Part shown: piece after piece, positions 9,265 through 17,827 of the stretch
How positions within the stretch are numbered: position 1 is the first letter of the stretch
Layout of the letters: every line of letters begins with the position of its first letter
Assembly (NCBI RefSeq): GCF_014170375.1
Contig: NZ_LZZW01000015.1
Location: forward strand, 172,330-236,329
From: Variovorax sp. UMC13
GTDB taxonomy: Bacteria; Pseudomonadota; Gammaproteobacteria; Burkholderiales; Burkholderiaceae_C
Direction of reading: 5' to 3'
DNA: 64,000 bases
The notes under the pieces: generated by a model
The model's database searches: none
Told to the model about the DNA's origin: nothing
Seen by the model: the letters and a program-made list of their open reading frames with translations, nothing else
Position numbers and translations under genes: made by a program

Positions 9265-9571
9265 CGCCATTTCGCGCGAAAAGAGTTCTTTCCGCCTCAT
9301 CGGAAGGCCGCATCCTGTGTCAAATGCCCCACCTCCCGCGCCAATGCACACAATTCTTGACATGATCTGATCGAGAATGGCGCCGCCGTGGTGTCGATCG
9401 GCGAGGGCGGTGGAGAAAAGGGCGAGGTCCCTTGCCCTGCAGCCGGCGCGGCCGACCGATGCCATCGCCCTGCCTATACCTACAAGACACCTGCTGCACC
9501 ATGCGCCCTGCATCCTCCTGTCCGGCCGACACCCGCCAGCCTGACATCGCCCTCTTTGCCGGGCACGCTTC
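9265..9571. other. Intergenic region before the EAL gene
   Basis: A 307-bp stretch without a credible gene. It holds a short palindrome TTCGCGCGAA at 9272-9281 and an isolated TTGACA at 9357-9362 with no matching -10 box at a normal distance. It probably carries the EAL gene promoter, but I cannot place it. Confidence 0.4.
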
Positions 9572-11110
9572 ATGATGCGAAGGCCGCTCACGCGGACGGT
9601 GGTGTCGATGGCCTGCGGCGCGGCGATCGCGATCGCGCTGGCGCTGGCCGTCGGCGAATGGACGGTGCGGCGCCAGCAGTACGCCGATGCGGCCGAAATG
9701 GCCGAGACCTACATCGCGCGCTCCGACCAGATCACCTCCGAAGCGGTGGCCGCCCTGGTGGAGATCGACAGCGTCAGGAGCGGCGCCTGCACGGCGGCCG
9801 AGGTCTCGCGGCTTCGGCGCATCGTGCTGGCCTCGCGCTACCTGAAGAGTGCCGCGCGGCTGCGCGACGGCGAGATCTACTGCAGCTCCACCGTGGGCGC
9901 GATCGACCCGCCGGAGCCGGCGCCGCCGGTCGACGTGGTGAACCAGCAGGGCCAGCGCATGAGCTTCAATGCGCCGCAGGCCGGCGTGCCCGGCGCACGG
10001 GCGCTGCTGATGCAGCAGCGCAGCGCGGCCGTCGGCGTCAATGCCCAGGCCTACCTCGAGACGGCGGACCCGCGGCTGGACTATGCGGTGGTCAGCGGCC
10101 GCCTGCCGCCGCTGCGCGCCCTGAACTCCGCCGGCCCGCGCCTGCCGCTGGAGGGCGTGACGCTGGAGTCGGGCGAACCGCTCGAGTTGCAGGGCAAGCG
10201 TTACGAGGTGCGGTGCTCGAGCGCCCACTCCTCCTGCATCGTGGCGGCGCTGCGCCAGCCCGCGTCGATCCTGCACTCGCCGGTGATGCTCGAGTTCGCC
10301 GTCTTCGGCCTGCTGATCGGCCTGAGCGGCGGCTTTGCCGCCAGCATCGCGATCGGACGTTCGAAGTCGCTCGGCAAGCAGCTGCGCCTGGCGATGCGCT
10401 CGGGCCAGCTGAAGATCGTCTACCAGCCGATCGTGCGGCTGTCCGACCGCCGCCAGGTCGGCGCCGAGGCCCTGCTGCGCTGGACCGACGCGACCGGCAA
10501 GCCGGTCAGCCCCGACGCCTTCATCAGCGCCGCCGAGCACGAAGGCTTCATCGGCCAGGTGACGCGCTTCGTGATCCACCGCGTGCTGGACGAGCTGGGC
10601 GAGGACCTGCGCCGGCGCCCCGACTTCCAGGTGACGATCAACGTCGCCGCCAGCGACATCCTCGACAGCGCCTTCCTGCCCTACCTGAGCGCGCGCCTGC
10701 AGGAGGCCGGCCTGCCCTCGTCCAGCATCGGGCTCGAGCTCACCGAGCGCACCACGGCCAACAGCCGCGAACTGGGCAAGTCCATCGCCAGGCTGCGCGA
10801 GGCCGGCCACAAGGTCTACATCGACGACTTCGGCACCGACTACTCGAGCCTCTCGTACCTCTCGCGGCTGCGGGTGGACGCGATCAAGATCAACCGCACC
10901 TTCATGCAGGCCCTGCACGACCAGAGCGACAAGGACACCATCGCGCCGCAGATCGTGGCCATGGCCGAGGTGCTGGGCCTGAGCATCGTGATCGAGGGCA
11001 TCGAGGAAGAGCAGCAGGCCGCGTACTTCCTGGCGCTGGCGCCGCAGGCGATGGCGCAGGGCTGGCTGTTCAGCAAGCCGGTCGAGTCGGGGCGGCTGTT
11101 CACCGCCTGA
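9572..11110 (+). CDS. CSS-domain cyclic-di-GMP phosphodiesterase (EAL)
   Basis: A 512-residue membrane phosphodiesterase expected to hydrolyse c-di-GMP to pGpG. An N-terminal helix and a second helix near residues 240-262 (LEFAVFGLLIGLSGGFAASI) flank a periplasmic CSS-motif domain that includes RSGACTAAE and the signature YCSS. In related enzymes the cysteines of this domain make a redox-regulated disulfide. The cytoplasmic EAL domain keeps its key residues: EALLRW near 297, the asparagine of TINVAAS, the glutamate of GLELTER, the DD of IDDFGTD, the lysine of AIKIN, the glutamate of IEGIEEE and the glutamine of AQGWLFSKP. Loop 6 reads DDFGTD rather than the usual DDFGTG. It is close to a GGDEF cyclase gene. 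Confidence 0.93.
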   Translation: MMRRPLTRTVVSMACGAAIAIALALAVGEWTVRRQQYADAAEMAETYIARSDQITSEAVAALVEIDSVRSGACTAAEVSRLRRIVLASRYLKSAARLRDGEIYCSSTVGAIDPPEPAPPVDVVNQQGQRMSFNAPQAGVPGARALLMQQRSAAVGVNAQAYLETADPRLDYAVVSGRLPPLRALNSAGPRLPLEGVTLESGEPLELQGKRYEVRCSSAHSSCIVAALRQPASILHSPVMLEFAVFGLLIGLSGGFAASIAIGRSKSLGKQLRLAMRSGQLKIVYQPIVRLSDRRQVGAEALLRWTDATGKPVSPDAFISAAEHEGFIGQVTRFVIHRVLDELGEDLRRRPDFQVTINVAASDILDSAFLPYLSARLQEAGLPSSSIGLELTERTTANSRELGKSIARLREAGHKVYIDDFGTDYSSLSYLSRLRVDAIKINRTFMQALHDQSDKDTIAPQIVAMAEVLGLSIVIEGIEEEQQAAYFLALAPQAMAQGWLFSKPVESGRLFTA

Positions 11111-11128
11111 GGCGGCAGGCGCCTCGCC

Positions 11129-11515
11129 TCAGCCCTTGTCGGGGCCGAACAGCGCGGTGAGCGAACGGATCTCCGCCGCGCAGGCGGCCGCGGCCCGGGC
11201 TTCGATGGCGCGGTAGTGCTCGATCACCTGCAGGCCCACCGGCGTCAGGATGCTGCCGCCGCCGTTGCCGCCGCCCTTGCCGGACTCGACCGCCGGCGCC
11301 TTCAGGGCGGTGTTGAGCTCGTTGACCAGCACCCAGGCGCGGCGATAAGACATGTCGATGCGCTTGGCGGCGGCGGTCAGTGAGCCGGTCTCCAGGATCG
11401 CCTCGAGCAATTGCACCTTGCCGGGGCCGATCGCGATCGCGTCGCCCACCGTGATGCGCATGCGAAAGCGGAACTCGGGCCGGGCAGGCGGTGCGGGGGA
11501 AGGCGAAGTGGACAT
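11129..11515 (-). CDS. ModE-like winged-helix transcriptional regulator
   Basis: A 128-residue protein made almost only of the ModE N-terminal DNA-binding domain: FRMRITVGDAIAIGPGKVQL, then LLEAILETGSLTAAAKRIDM and SYRRAWVLVNELN as the helix-turn-helix, with a glycine-rich wing (GKGGGNGGGS). It lacks the C-terminal molybdate-binding MOP domains of full ModE, so it cannot sense molybdate the same way. It starts 69 bp after a lipoprotein with molybdopterin-domain-like repeats on the same strand, which suggests both serve molybdenum-related functions. Confidence 0.88.
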   Translation of the reverse strand: MSTSPSPAPPARPEFRFRMRITVGDAIAIGPGKVQLLEAILETGSLTAAAKRIDMSYRRAWVLVNELNTALKAPAVESGKGGGNGGGSILTPVGLQVIEHYRAIEARAAAACAAEIRSLTALFGPDKG

Positions 11516-11584
11516 GGGCGCGGGGCAGGTTTCGTCGGCGTGGCGCCGAGGTTACTCCTCCGCCCGCTGCCGCGGCGGCACGGC

Positions 11585-12640
11585 TCAGGGTGCGGACGGC
11601 GCCGCGAAGACCTCGATCGCCACCAGGTTCGAGACCGAGCGGCTGGCCTTGAGGTCGCCCGGCACCACCAGCCGCGCGACGCCCCTGGCGCCCAGCGGCG
11701 CGCCGTTGAGTTCGTAGGCCACCAGCGCCGGCTTGTTGCCGAAGCCCGGATCGATCTCGCCCAGCGACACGGTCGCGCGGTAGCCGTCGCTGCCGGTGGC
11801 CACCGCGTACATGGCGAGCGACGCGTTCTTCGAGCCCGGCGGCACGCTCAGGCCGAGGGTGTTGTTTAGCAGCGTCCAGAGGCTCACGCCGACGTAGGTG
11901 TCGGTGCCCACCACCTGCGTCGTGGGCGCCAGCTTCTGCAGGGCCGCCAGGTCGAACTGCACCGGCGCGCCGACGACCGCGCCGGACACCGCGAAGCCGC
12001 TCGAGATGCCGCCGCCGCTGCCCACCGCCGTCGCCGCCGACGCGGCCACGTCCAGGCGCACCAGGTTCGACACGTAGCGCCCGCCCTTGACGTCGCCCGG
12101 GGCGGTGACGCGGAACGGGCCGTCGGCCGCGCTCAGCGGCACCGCGGTGCCCGAGGCGGTGTCGGCGTACGCGACCGTGCTGCCCTTGCGGCCGAAATCG
12201 GGGTTGAGCTCGCCCAGCGCGAAGACCACCTTGTAGCCGTCGGCGCCGGTGGCCAGCACGTAGCGGCTCAGCAGGTCGTTCTTGCGCGCCGGGTCGGCCT
12301 GCAGGCCGGCGTCGACGAGCAGCGACCACAGGTCGACGCCGACGTAGCTGCGCGTCTGGGCGCCGCTGCCGCTGCTGTAGGCCACCGACTGCGGGACCGC
12401 GGGGCGCGCCGACAGCGCCGCCACGTCGAGCCTGGCCGGATGGTCGACCGCGCCGCCGAGCTGGAAGCTCGCCGCCGGTGCGGGTTCAGGCTGGGGCGCC
12501 GGATCGGGCGTCGGCGCGGTCGGCTGCACCGGCGCGGCCGTGAAGCCGCCACCGTGGTTGCCGCCACCGCAGCCGCCCAGCAGCAGCATCAGGGCCGCAG
12601 CGGCGCCAGCGGAAATCAGAAGAGAAGGGGCCCTGCGCAT
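11585..12640 (-). CDS. Lipoprotein with two molybdopterin-domain-like repeats
   Basis: A 351-residue lipoprotein: lipobox LLLGGC near residue 22, a Pro/Ala-rich linker, then two homologous domains of about 130 residues. Each has the order F-LGGAV or FAVSGAV, YVGVDLWSLL or YVGVSLWTLL, YVLATGADGYK or YAVATGSDGYR, GELNPDFG or GEIDPGFG, and a final VTAPGDVKGGRYVSNLV or VVPGDLKASRSVSNLV. This resembles the sulfite-oxidase-type molybdopterin-binding fold, but neither copy has a cysteine to ligate molybdenum. Start 12640 is preferred because AGGAG lies 9 bases before it; the longer frame begins with TTG inside that site. The gene after it encodes a ModE-like regulator. Its function is unknown; a binding or scaffold role is more likely than catalysis. 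Confidence 0.8.
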   Translation of the reverse strand: MRRAPSLLISAGAAAALMLLLGGCGGGNHGGGFTAAPVQPTAPTPDPAPQPEPAPAASFQLGGAVDHPARLDVAALSARPAVPQSVAYSSGSGAQTRSYVGVDLWSLLVDAGLQADPARKNDLLSRYVLATGADGYKVVFALGELNPDFGRKGSTVAYADTASGTAVPLSAADGPFRVTAPGDVKGGRYVSNLVRLDVAASAATAVGSGGGISSGFAVSGAVVGAPVQFDLAALQKLAPTTQVVGTDTYVGVSLWTLLNNTLGLSVPPGSKNASLAMYAVATGSDGYRATVSLGEIDPGFGNKPALVAYELNGAPLGARGVARLVVPGDLKASRSVSNLVAIEVFAAPSAP

Positions 12641-12739
12641 GTCGTCGGTCTCCTGCAAGCGTTGTATTCATTCTGACATAACGCTTCGGGAGCAACGGCT
12701 GCGGCGCGACGGGTGCGCGCCTGCGCGGGAAAGTGGCGC

Positions 12740-13564
12740 TCAGCCCTTGGCGGCCTCGAGCCCGTCGCGGGTGCGCATCGCCTCGCGCCGGGCCGCGTCG
12801 GCGAAATCGTCGCCGTCCGAGGCGTAGCAGATCGCGCGCGAGGAGTTGACGATGATCGGCGCGTCGGCGCGCCAGCCGGCACGCACCGTCGCGACCGCAT
12901 CGCCGCCCTGGGCGCCGACGCCCGGGATCAGCAGCGGCACGGTGGGCGCGAGCTCGCGCACGCGCTCGATCTCGGCCGGGTAGGTGGCGCCCACCACCAG
13001 GCCGAGCTGGCCGTTGAGGTTCCACGGGCCTTGCGCCAGCCGCGCGACATGCTCGTACAGCAGGGGCTCGCCCTCGACGCTGGCCAGGCGCTGGCCCTGC
13101 AGGTCGGCACCACCCGGGTTGCTGGTGCGGCACAGCAGGAAGGCGCCCTTGCCCTGGTACTTGAGGTAGGGGGCGACCGAATCGAAGCCCATGAAGGGCG
13201 ACAGCGTGACCGCATCGGCGCCGTAGCGCTCGAAGGCCTCGATCGCGTACTGCTCGGCGGTGGAGCCGATGTCGCCGCGCTTGGCGTCCAGGATGATCGG
13301 CACCTGCGGCGCGACGCGGCGGATGTGCTCCATCAGCCGCTCCAGCTGGCCCTCGGCGCGGTGGGCCGCGAAGTAGGCGATCTGCGGCTTGAAGGCGATC
13401 GCCAGGTCGGCGGTCGCGTCGACGATGCGGGCGCAGAAATCGTAGATCTTGTTGGCGTCGCCCTTGAGGCGGGCCGGGAAGCGGGTCGGTTCGGGATCGA
13501 GCCCCACGCACAGGAGAGAGCGGTTCTGCAGTTCCGCGGCGCGCAGTTGTTCGATGAAAGTCAT
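12740..13564 (-). CDS. pyrF: Orotidine 5'-phosphate decarboxylase
   Basis: Converts OMP to UMP, the last step of de novo pyrimidine synthesis. At 274 residues it belongs to the longer type-2 PyrF group. It shows [25 protein letters not shown], the catalytic [16 protein letters not shown] (the K and two D residues), [14 protein letters not shown] and the phosphate-binding [12 protein letters not shown] near the C-terminus. The ATG at 13564 begins the expected [11 protein letters not shown]. It is transcribed toward the lipoprotein gene, 99 bp away, and is divergent from the autotransporter. Confidence 0.97.
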   Translation of the reverse strand: MTFIEQLRAAELQNRSLLCVGLDPEPTRFPARLKGDANKIYDFCARIVDATADLAIAFKPQIAYFAAHRAEGQLERLMEHIRRVAPQVPIILDAKRGDIGSTAEQYAIEAFERYGADAVTLSPFMGFDSVAPYLKYQGKGAFLLCRTSNPGGADLQGQRLASVEGEPLLYEHVARLAQGPWNLNGQLGLVVGATYPAEIERVRELAPTVPLLIPGVGAQGGDAVATVRAGWRADAPIIVNSSRAICYASDGDDFADAARREAMRTRDGLEAAKG

Positions 13565-13783
13565 GGCGGGAATTTTAGGTGCCCGGTGGCACGCCCCTGC
13601 GCCCGGCCGGCACGCACGCCGCCTGCGAGCCCGCCACGGCGGGCAGGCCGCGCGCCTCGTGGCGGATTTTCACCATCAGTTGGCAGAAAGGACGCCCTCT
13701 TCTGGGGCAGACCCTCTGGCGCCCAAACGTATCAATAAGTCACAATTATTTCCTTTTGTGAGACAAATGGAAGTTTCCGACCT
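13565..13783. promoter_or_regulatory. AT-rich divergent spacer between pyrF and the autotransporter
   Basis: The last 60 bases before the autotransporter (about 13725-13783) are strikingly AT-rich for this genome, with runs such as CGTATCAATAAGTCACAATT followed by ATTTCC. Such islands often hold promoters or bind nucleoid silencers. I do not assign exact -35/-10 boxes. Confidence 0.45.
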
Positions 13784-16700
13784 ATGAACCGCATCCACCG
13801 CACCGTCCTCAACCGCGCGCTCAACGTCTGCCAGGCCGTGTCCGAAGTCGCTTCGGGCGGACGCGGCGGCGCCGACGCCAGCGCCTCGGCCACGGCCTTG
13901 GGCAGCCATTCCGGCGCCAGGCTGTCCACGCTGGCGGGTGCCTGTGTGCTGGCGTTGGCGGCGATGGGCGCGGGCCACGCCCGGGCGGCCGGCCCGGTGG
14001 ATGTGCTGGCTGGAACCGACCAGGTCTTCACCGGCAGCGACAGCGCCGACGGCCTGGTGATCAACGTGGCGCCGCGGCCCGTGCCCGAGGCCTGCATCAA
14101 CAGCGGCTTCCTGCAGTTCAAGGACAACAGTTCGGTCGGAAACGCCACGGTGAACAACCAGGGCTCGGTCGAATTGCGCGACAACGCAAATGCGGGCAGC
14201 GCGCGCATCACGAACAGCGGCGGCGGCGGTACCGTGTTCTGGGAAAACACCACAGCCGGCACGGCGCAGATCCTCAACAAGGCTGGCGGCGAAACCCTGT
14301 TCTGGTACGACAGCTCGGCTGGCAACGCCACGCTGACCAACGAAGCCGGCGGCACCGTCGGGTTCTATGACAGCAGTTCGGGCGCCACCGCCACGGTGAT
14401 CAACCAGGCTGGCGGCACGGTCGACATCCGCTCCATGACCTTGCCTGGTGTCGCCATCGGCTCGCTGCAGGGCGACGGCCGCGTGCGGCTGGGCAGCAAG
14501 GCCCTGACCTTCGGCAGTCTGGACTCCGTCAGCAGCCGCACCACCATCGGTGGCGTGATTTCAGGCAACGGCGGTTCGCTGGTGAAGACCGGTGCCGGCA
14601 CGACGACGCTGACCGGCGTCAATACCTATACCGGCGGCACCACGGTGAACGGCGGCGTGCTCTCGGCGGGCGTGACGGGCGCGCTGGGCAGCGGGCCGGT
14701 GGCGGTCAACGCCGGGGGTTTCCTGCGCTTCGAAAGCAACGCCAGCGCCGAGAACCTTGTGATCAACGTGGCCGCACGCCCCGTGCCCGAGGCCGGCATC
14801 AACCAGGGCTTCCTGCAGTTCGCAGAAGACAGTTCTGTCGGCAACGCGACGGTGAACAACCAGGGCTCGTTCGAACTGCGCAACAACGCGAGCGCGGGCA
14901 GCGCCCGCATCACGAACAGCGGCGGTGGCGGTACCGTGTTCTGGGAAAACACCACGGCCGGCACGGCGCAGATCCTCAACAAGGCTGGCAGCGAAACCCT
15001 GTTCTGGGACAGCAGCTCGGCCGGCAATGCCACGCTGACCAACGAAGCCGGCGGCACCGTCGGGTTCTGGGACAACAGCTCGGGCGCCACCGCCACCGTG
15101 ATCAACCAGGCCGGCGGTACCGTCGACATCCGCTCCATGACCTTGCCTGGCGTCGCCATCGGCTCGCTGCAGGGCGACGGCCGCGTGCGGCTGGGCGACA
15201 AGACCCTGACCCTCGGCGGCCTGAACACCGACACCACCATCGGCGGCGTGATCTCGGGGACGCGCGGCGCGCTGGTGAAGATCGGCACCGGCACCACCAC
15301 GCTGACCGGCATCAACACCTACACCGGCGGCACCACTGTCAATGGCGGCATGATCGCCGTCGGTACGACGGGCGCGCTGGGCAGCGGCCCCGTGGCGGTC
15401 AATGCCAACGGCGGCTTGCGCTTCGACAGCAACACCAGCGCCGGCGACCTGGTGATCAACGTGGCGGCACGGCCAGTGCCGGAAGCGGGCATCAACCAGG
15501 GCTTCCTGCAGTTCGTCGGCAACAGCTCGGTCGGCAACGCCACGGTGAACAACCAGGGCTCGTTCGAGTTGCGCGACAACGCAAGCGCGGGCAGCGCGCG
15601 CATCACGAACAGCGGCGGCGGCGGTACCGTGTTCTGGGAAAACACCACGGCCGGCACGGCGCAGATCCTCAACAAGGCCGGCAGCGAAACCCTGTTCTGG
15701 GACAACAGCTCGGCCGGCACTGCCACGCTGACCAACGAAGCCGGCGGCACCGTCGGGTTCTGGGACAACAGCTCGGGCGCCGCCGCCACCGTGATCAACC
15801 AGGCCGGCGGCACCGTCGACATTCGCTCGATGAGCACCGCCGGCGTGGCCATCGGCTCGCTGCAGGGCGACGGCCGCGTGCGGCTGGGCAACAAGACCCT
15901 GACCTTGGGCGGCCTGAACACCAGCACCACCATCGGTGGCGTGATCGCCGGCACCGCCGCAGGCGGCGCACTGGTCAAGGTCGGCACCGGCACGCTCACG
16001 CTGACCGGCACCAACACCTACGCCGGCGGCACCACCATCAGCGGCGGCACGCTGGTGGGCCATGTGAACAGCTTCGGCACCGGCGCGATCGTCGACAACG
16101 CGGCGCTGGTGATCGACCAGGCGAGCGACGGCACGCTGGCCAATGCGCTGTCGGGCAGCGGCAACCTGAGCAAGACGGGCGCCGGCGTGGTGCGCTACAC
16201 CGGCGACGGCTCGGCCTTCACCGGCAGCACGCAGATCCTCGGCGGCACGCTGCTGATCGACAGCGTGCTGGGCGGCAGCACCAGCATCGGCGACAAGGCC
16301 GTGCTGCAGGGCACGGGCACGCTGGGCAGCACCACGCTGCTGGCCGGCGCGACGGTGGCCCCCGCTGGCAGTGGCATCGGGACGCTCCAGATCAACGGCG
16401 ACCTGCGCTTCGACGCCAATGCCAAGTACCAGGTGCAGGCCGCGGCCGATGGCCGCAGCGACCTGATCCGCGTGAGCGGCACCGCCACGCTGGGCGGCGC
16501 CTCGGTCGTCGTGCTGGCAGCCGACGGCAGCTGGAACCCCGTGACGCGCTACACCATCCTCAGTGCCGGATCGCGCGTGGGCACCTTCGGCGGCGTGTCC
16601 TCGAACTTCGCCTTCCTCACGCCGGTGCTGAGCTACACCGCGCAGGACGTGCTGCTGGGCCTGACGCGCAACGACCTGCGCTTCGACAGCGTCGGCGTCA

Positions 16701-17761
16701 CGGCCAACCAGCGCGCCAGCGGCGGCGCGATCGACAGCGTGCGCACCGGCGCGCTCTACAACGCGGTGGTGCAGCTCGATGCGCCGACCGCGCGCAGCGC
16801 CTTCGACCAGCTCTCGGGCGAACTGCACGCCTCGGTCAAGTCGGCCGCCATCGAGGACAGCCGCTTCGTGCGCGAGGCCGGCCTCGACCGCGCGCGCCAG
16901 TCGCTGGGCGGCGTGGCCGCGGCCGACGACCTGGCGGGCCGCGGCGGCCTCTGGGTGCGCGCGCTGCGCTCGCTGGGCAGCAACGCCAGCGACGGCAATG
17001 CGGGCAGCATCGACCGCGACACCACCGGCCTGCTGGTCGGCGCCGACACCGCGCTGGGCAGCGACGCCCGCGTGGGCGTGATCGGCGGCTACACCCGCGG
17101 GCGCACCGCGCTGGCCGCACGCGCCTCCTCGGCCGAGAGCGACACCTACCACCTGGGGGCCTACGGCGCCAAGCAGTGGGGTGCGCTGGGCCTGCGCGCC
17201 GGCGCCAGCTACAGCCTCAGCCAGGTCGAGACGCAGCGCCAGGTCGGCTTCACCGGCTTCTCCGACCGGCTCAAGGGCGACTACGACGCCAAGGCGCTGC
17301 AGGTCTTCGGCGAGCTGGGCTGGGCCCTGCCGGCCGGCGGCGGCCTGCTGGAGCCCTTCGCGGGCCTGGCGCATGTGCGGCTGAAGACCGACGGCTTCAC
17401 CGAATCCGGTGGCGCGGCCGCGCTCGGCGTGGCCGGCGACACCACCAGTACCAGCTTCAGCACCCTGGGCCTGCGCGCCAGCAACGCGGTCGCCCTGGGC
17501 GGCCTGCAGGCGACGCTGCGCGGCATGGTCGGCTGGCGCCATGCCTTCGGCGACACCACGCCGACGTCGTCGGCCGCCTTCGCGGGCGCCTCGGCCTTCA
17601 ACGTGGCCGGCGTGCCGATCGGCAAGGACGTGGCGGTGCTGGAAGGCGGTCTCGACTTCGCCCTGCAGCGCAACCTGACGCTGGGCGTGTCGTACAGCGG
17701 CCAGGTCGGCAGCGGCGTGGAAGACCACGGCGTGCGGGCCAACCTGCTTTGGAAGTTCTGA
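13784..17761 (+). CDS. Autotransporter with three long tandem passenger repeats
   Basis: A 1325-residue type Va autotransporter. Residues 1-70 form an extended signal peptide (ESPR start MNRIHRTVLNRALNVCQAVS, hydrophobic core LAGACVLALAAMGAG, cleavage after ARA). The passenger holds three repeats of 234, 231 and about 190 residues starting at 14054, 14756 and 15449, each with LVINVA-RPVPEA, SVGNATVNNQGS, GGGGTVFWENTTAGTAQIL and IGSLQGDGRVRLG, and each followed by the autotransporter-associated motif TLTG-NTYTGGTT. Residues from about 1050 form the beta-barrel, ending in the terminal phenylalanine of LLWKF. It should display a beta-helical passenger at the surface. Adhesion is the usual role but is not shown here. 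The first repeat holds a lone cysteine (PEACINSG) where the others have alanine-glycine. Confidence 0.95.
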   Translation: MNRIHRTVLNRALNVCQAVSEVASGGRGGADASASATALGSHSGARLSTLAGACVLALAAMGAGHARAAGPVDVLAGTDQVFTGSDSADGLVINVAPRPVPEACINSGFLQFKDNSSVGNATVNNQGSVELRDNANAGSARITNSGGGGTVFWENTTAGTAQILNKAGGETLFWYDSSAGNATLTNEAGGTVGFYDSSSGATATVINQAGGTVDIRSMTLPGVAIGSLQGDGRVRLGSKALTFGSLDSVSSRTTIGGVISGNGGSLVKTGAGTTTLTGVNTYTGGTTVNGGVLSAGVTGALGSGPVAVNAGGFLRFESNASAENLVINVAARPVPEAGINQGFLQFAEDSSVGNATVNNQGSFELRNNASAGSARITNSGGGGTVFWENTTAGTAQILNKAGSETLFWDSSSAGNATLTNEAGGTVGFWDNSSGATATVINQAGGTVDIRSMTLPGVAIGSLQGDGRVRLGDKTLTLGGLNTDTTIGGVISGTRGALVKIGTGTTTLTGINTYTGGTTVNGGMIAVGTTGALGSGPVAVNANGGLRFDSNTSAGDLVINVAARPVPEAGINQGFLQFVGNSSVGNATVNNQGSFELRDNASAGSARITNSGGGGTVFWENTTAGTAQILNKAGSETLFWDNSSAGTATLTNEAGGTVGFWDNSSGAAATVINQAGGTVDIRSMSTAGVAIGSLQGDGRVRLGNKTLTLGGLNTSTTIGGVIAGTAAGGALVKVGTGTLTLTGTNTYAGGTTISGGTLVGHVNSFGTGAIVDNAALVIDQASDGTLANALSGSGNLSKTGAGVVRYTGDGSAFTGSTQILGGTLLIDSVLGGSTSIGDKAVLQGTGTLGSTTLLAGATVAPAGSGIGTLQINGDLRFDANAKYQVQAAADGRSDLIRVSGTATLGGASVVVLAADGSWNPVTRYTILSAGSRVGTFGGVSSNFAFLTPVLSYTAQDVLLGLTRNDLRFDSVGVTANQRASGGAIDSVRTGALYNAVVQLDAPTARSAFDQLSGELHASVKSAAIEDSRFVREAGLDRARQSLGGVAAADDLAGRGGLWVRALRSLGSNASDGNAGSIDRDTTGLLVGADTALGSDARVGVIGGYTRGRTALAARASSAESDTYHLGAYGAKQWGALGLRAGASYSLSQVETQRQVGFTGFSDRLKGDYDAKALQVFGELGWALPAGGGLLEPFAGLAHVRLKTDGFTESGGAAALGVAGDTTSTSFSTLGLRASNAVALGGLQATLRGMVGWRHAFGDTTPTSSAAFAGASAFNVAGVPIGKDVAVLEGGLDFALQRNLTLGVSYSGQVGSGVEDHGVRANLLWKF
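14054..16030 (+). repeat. Three in-frame tandem repeats within the autotransporter gene
   Basis: Near-identical DNA units begin at 14054, 14756 and 15449. The spacing is 702 bp then 693 bp, so both are multiples of three and copy loss or gain would keep the frame. Long stretches (for example the part encoding ITNSGGGGTVFWENTTAGTA) differ by only a few bases between copies. Confidence 0.93.
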
Positions 17762-17791
17762 CGCCGCGCTGAGCGCCCGGCATCGGCCTGG

Positions 17792-17821
17792 AAGGCGACA
17801 CGGCGCAGGCCGTGTCGCCTT
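17792..17821. terminator. Strong hairpin between convergent genes
   Basis: A perfect 13-bp stem (AAGGCGACACGGC and its complement) with a GCAG loop lies between the autotransporter stop and the end of the UDG-like gene. Its symmetry would let it act in both directions. The U-tract after it is poor, so it may rely on other factors. Confidence 0.7.
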
Positions 17822-17827
17822 CGTCGT

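Noticed and set aside
9357..9362. Isolated TTGACA as a promoter -35 box
   Set aside because: No acceptable -10 hexamer stands 16-18 bp further on.
14561..17728. Long minus-strand open frame inside the autotransporter
   Set aside because: It mirrors the + strand repeats; its Ala/Arg/Val/His-rich product has no domain, and the + strand has signal peptide, passenger and barrel.
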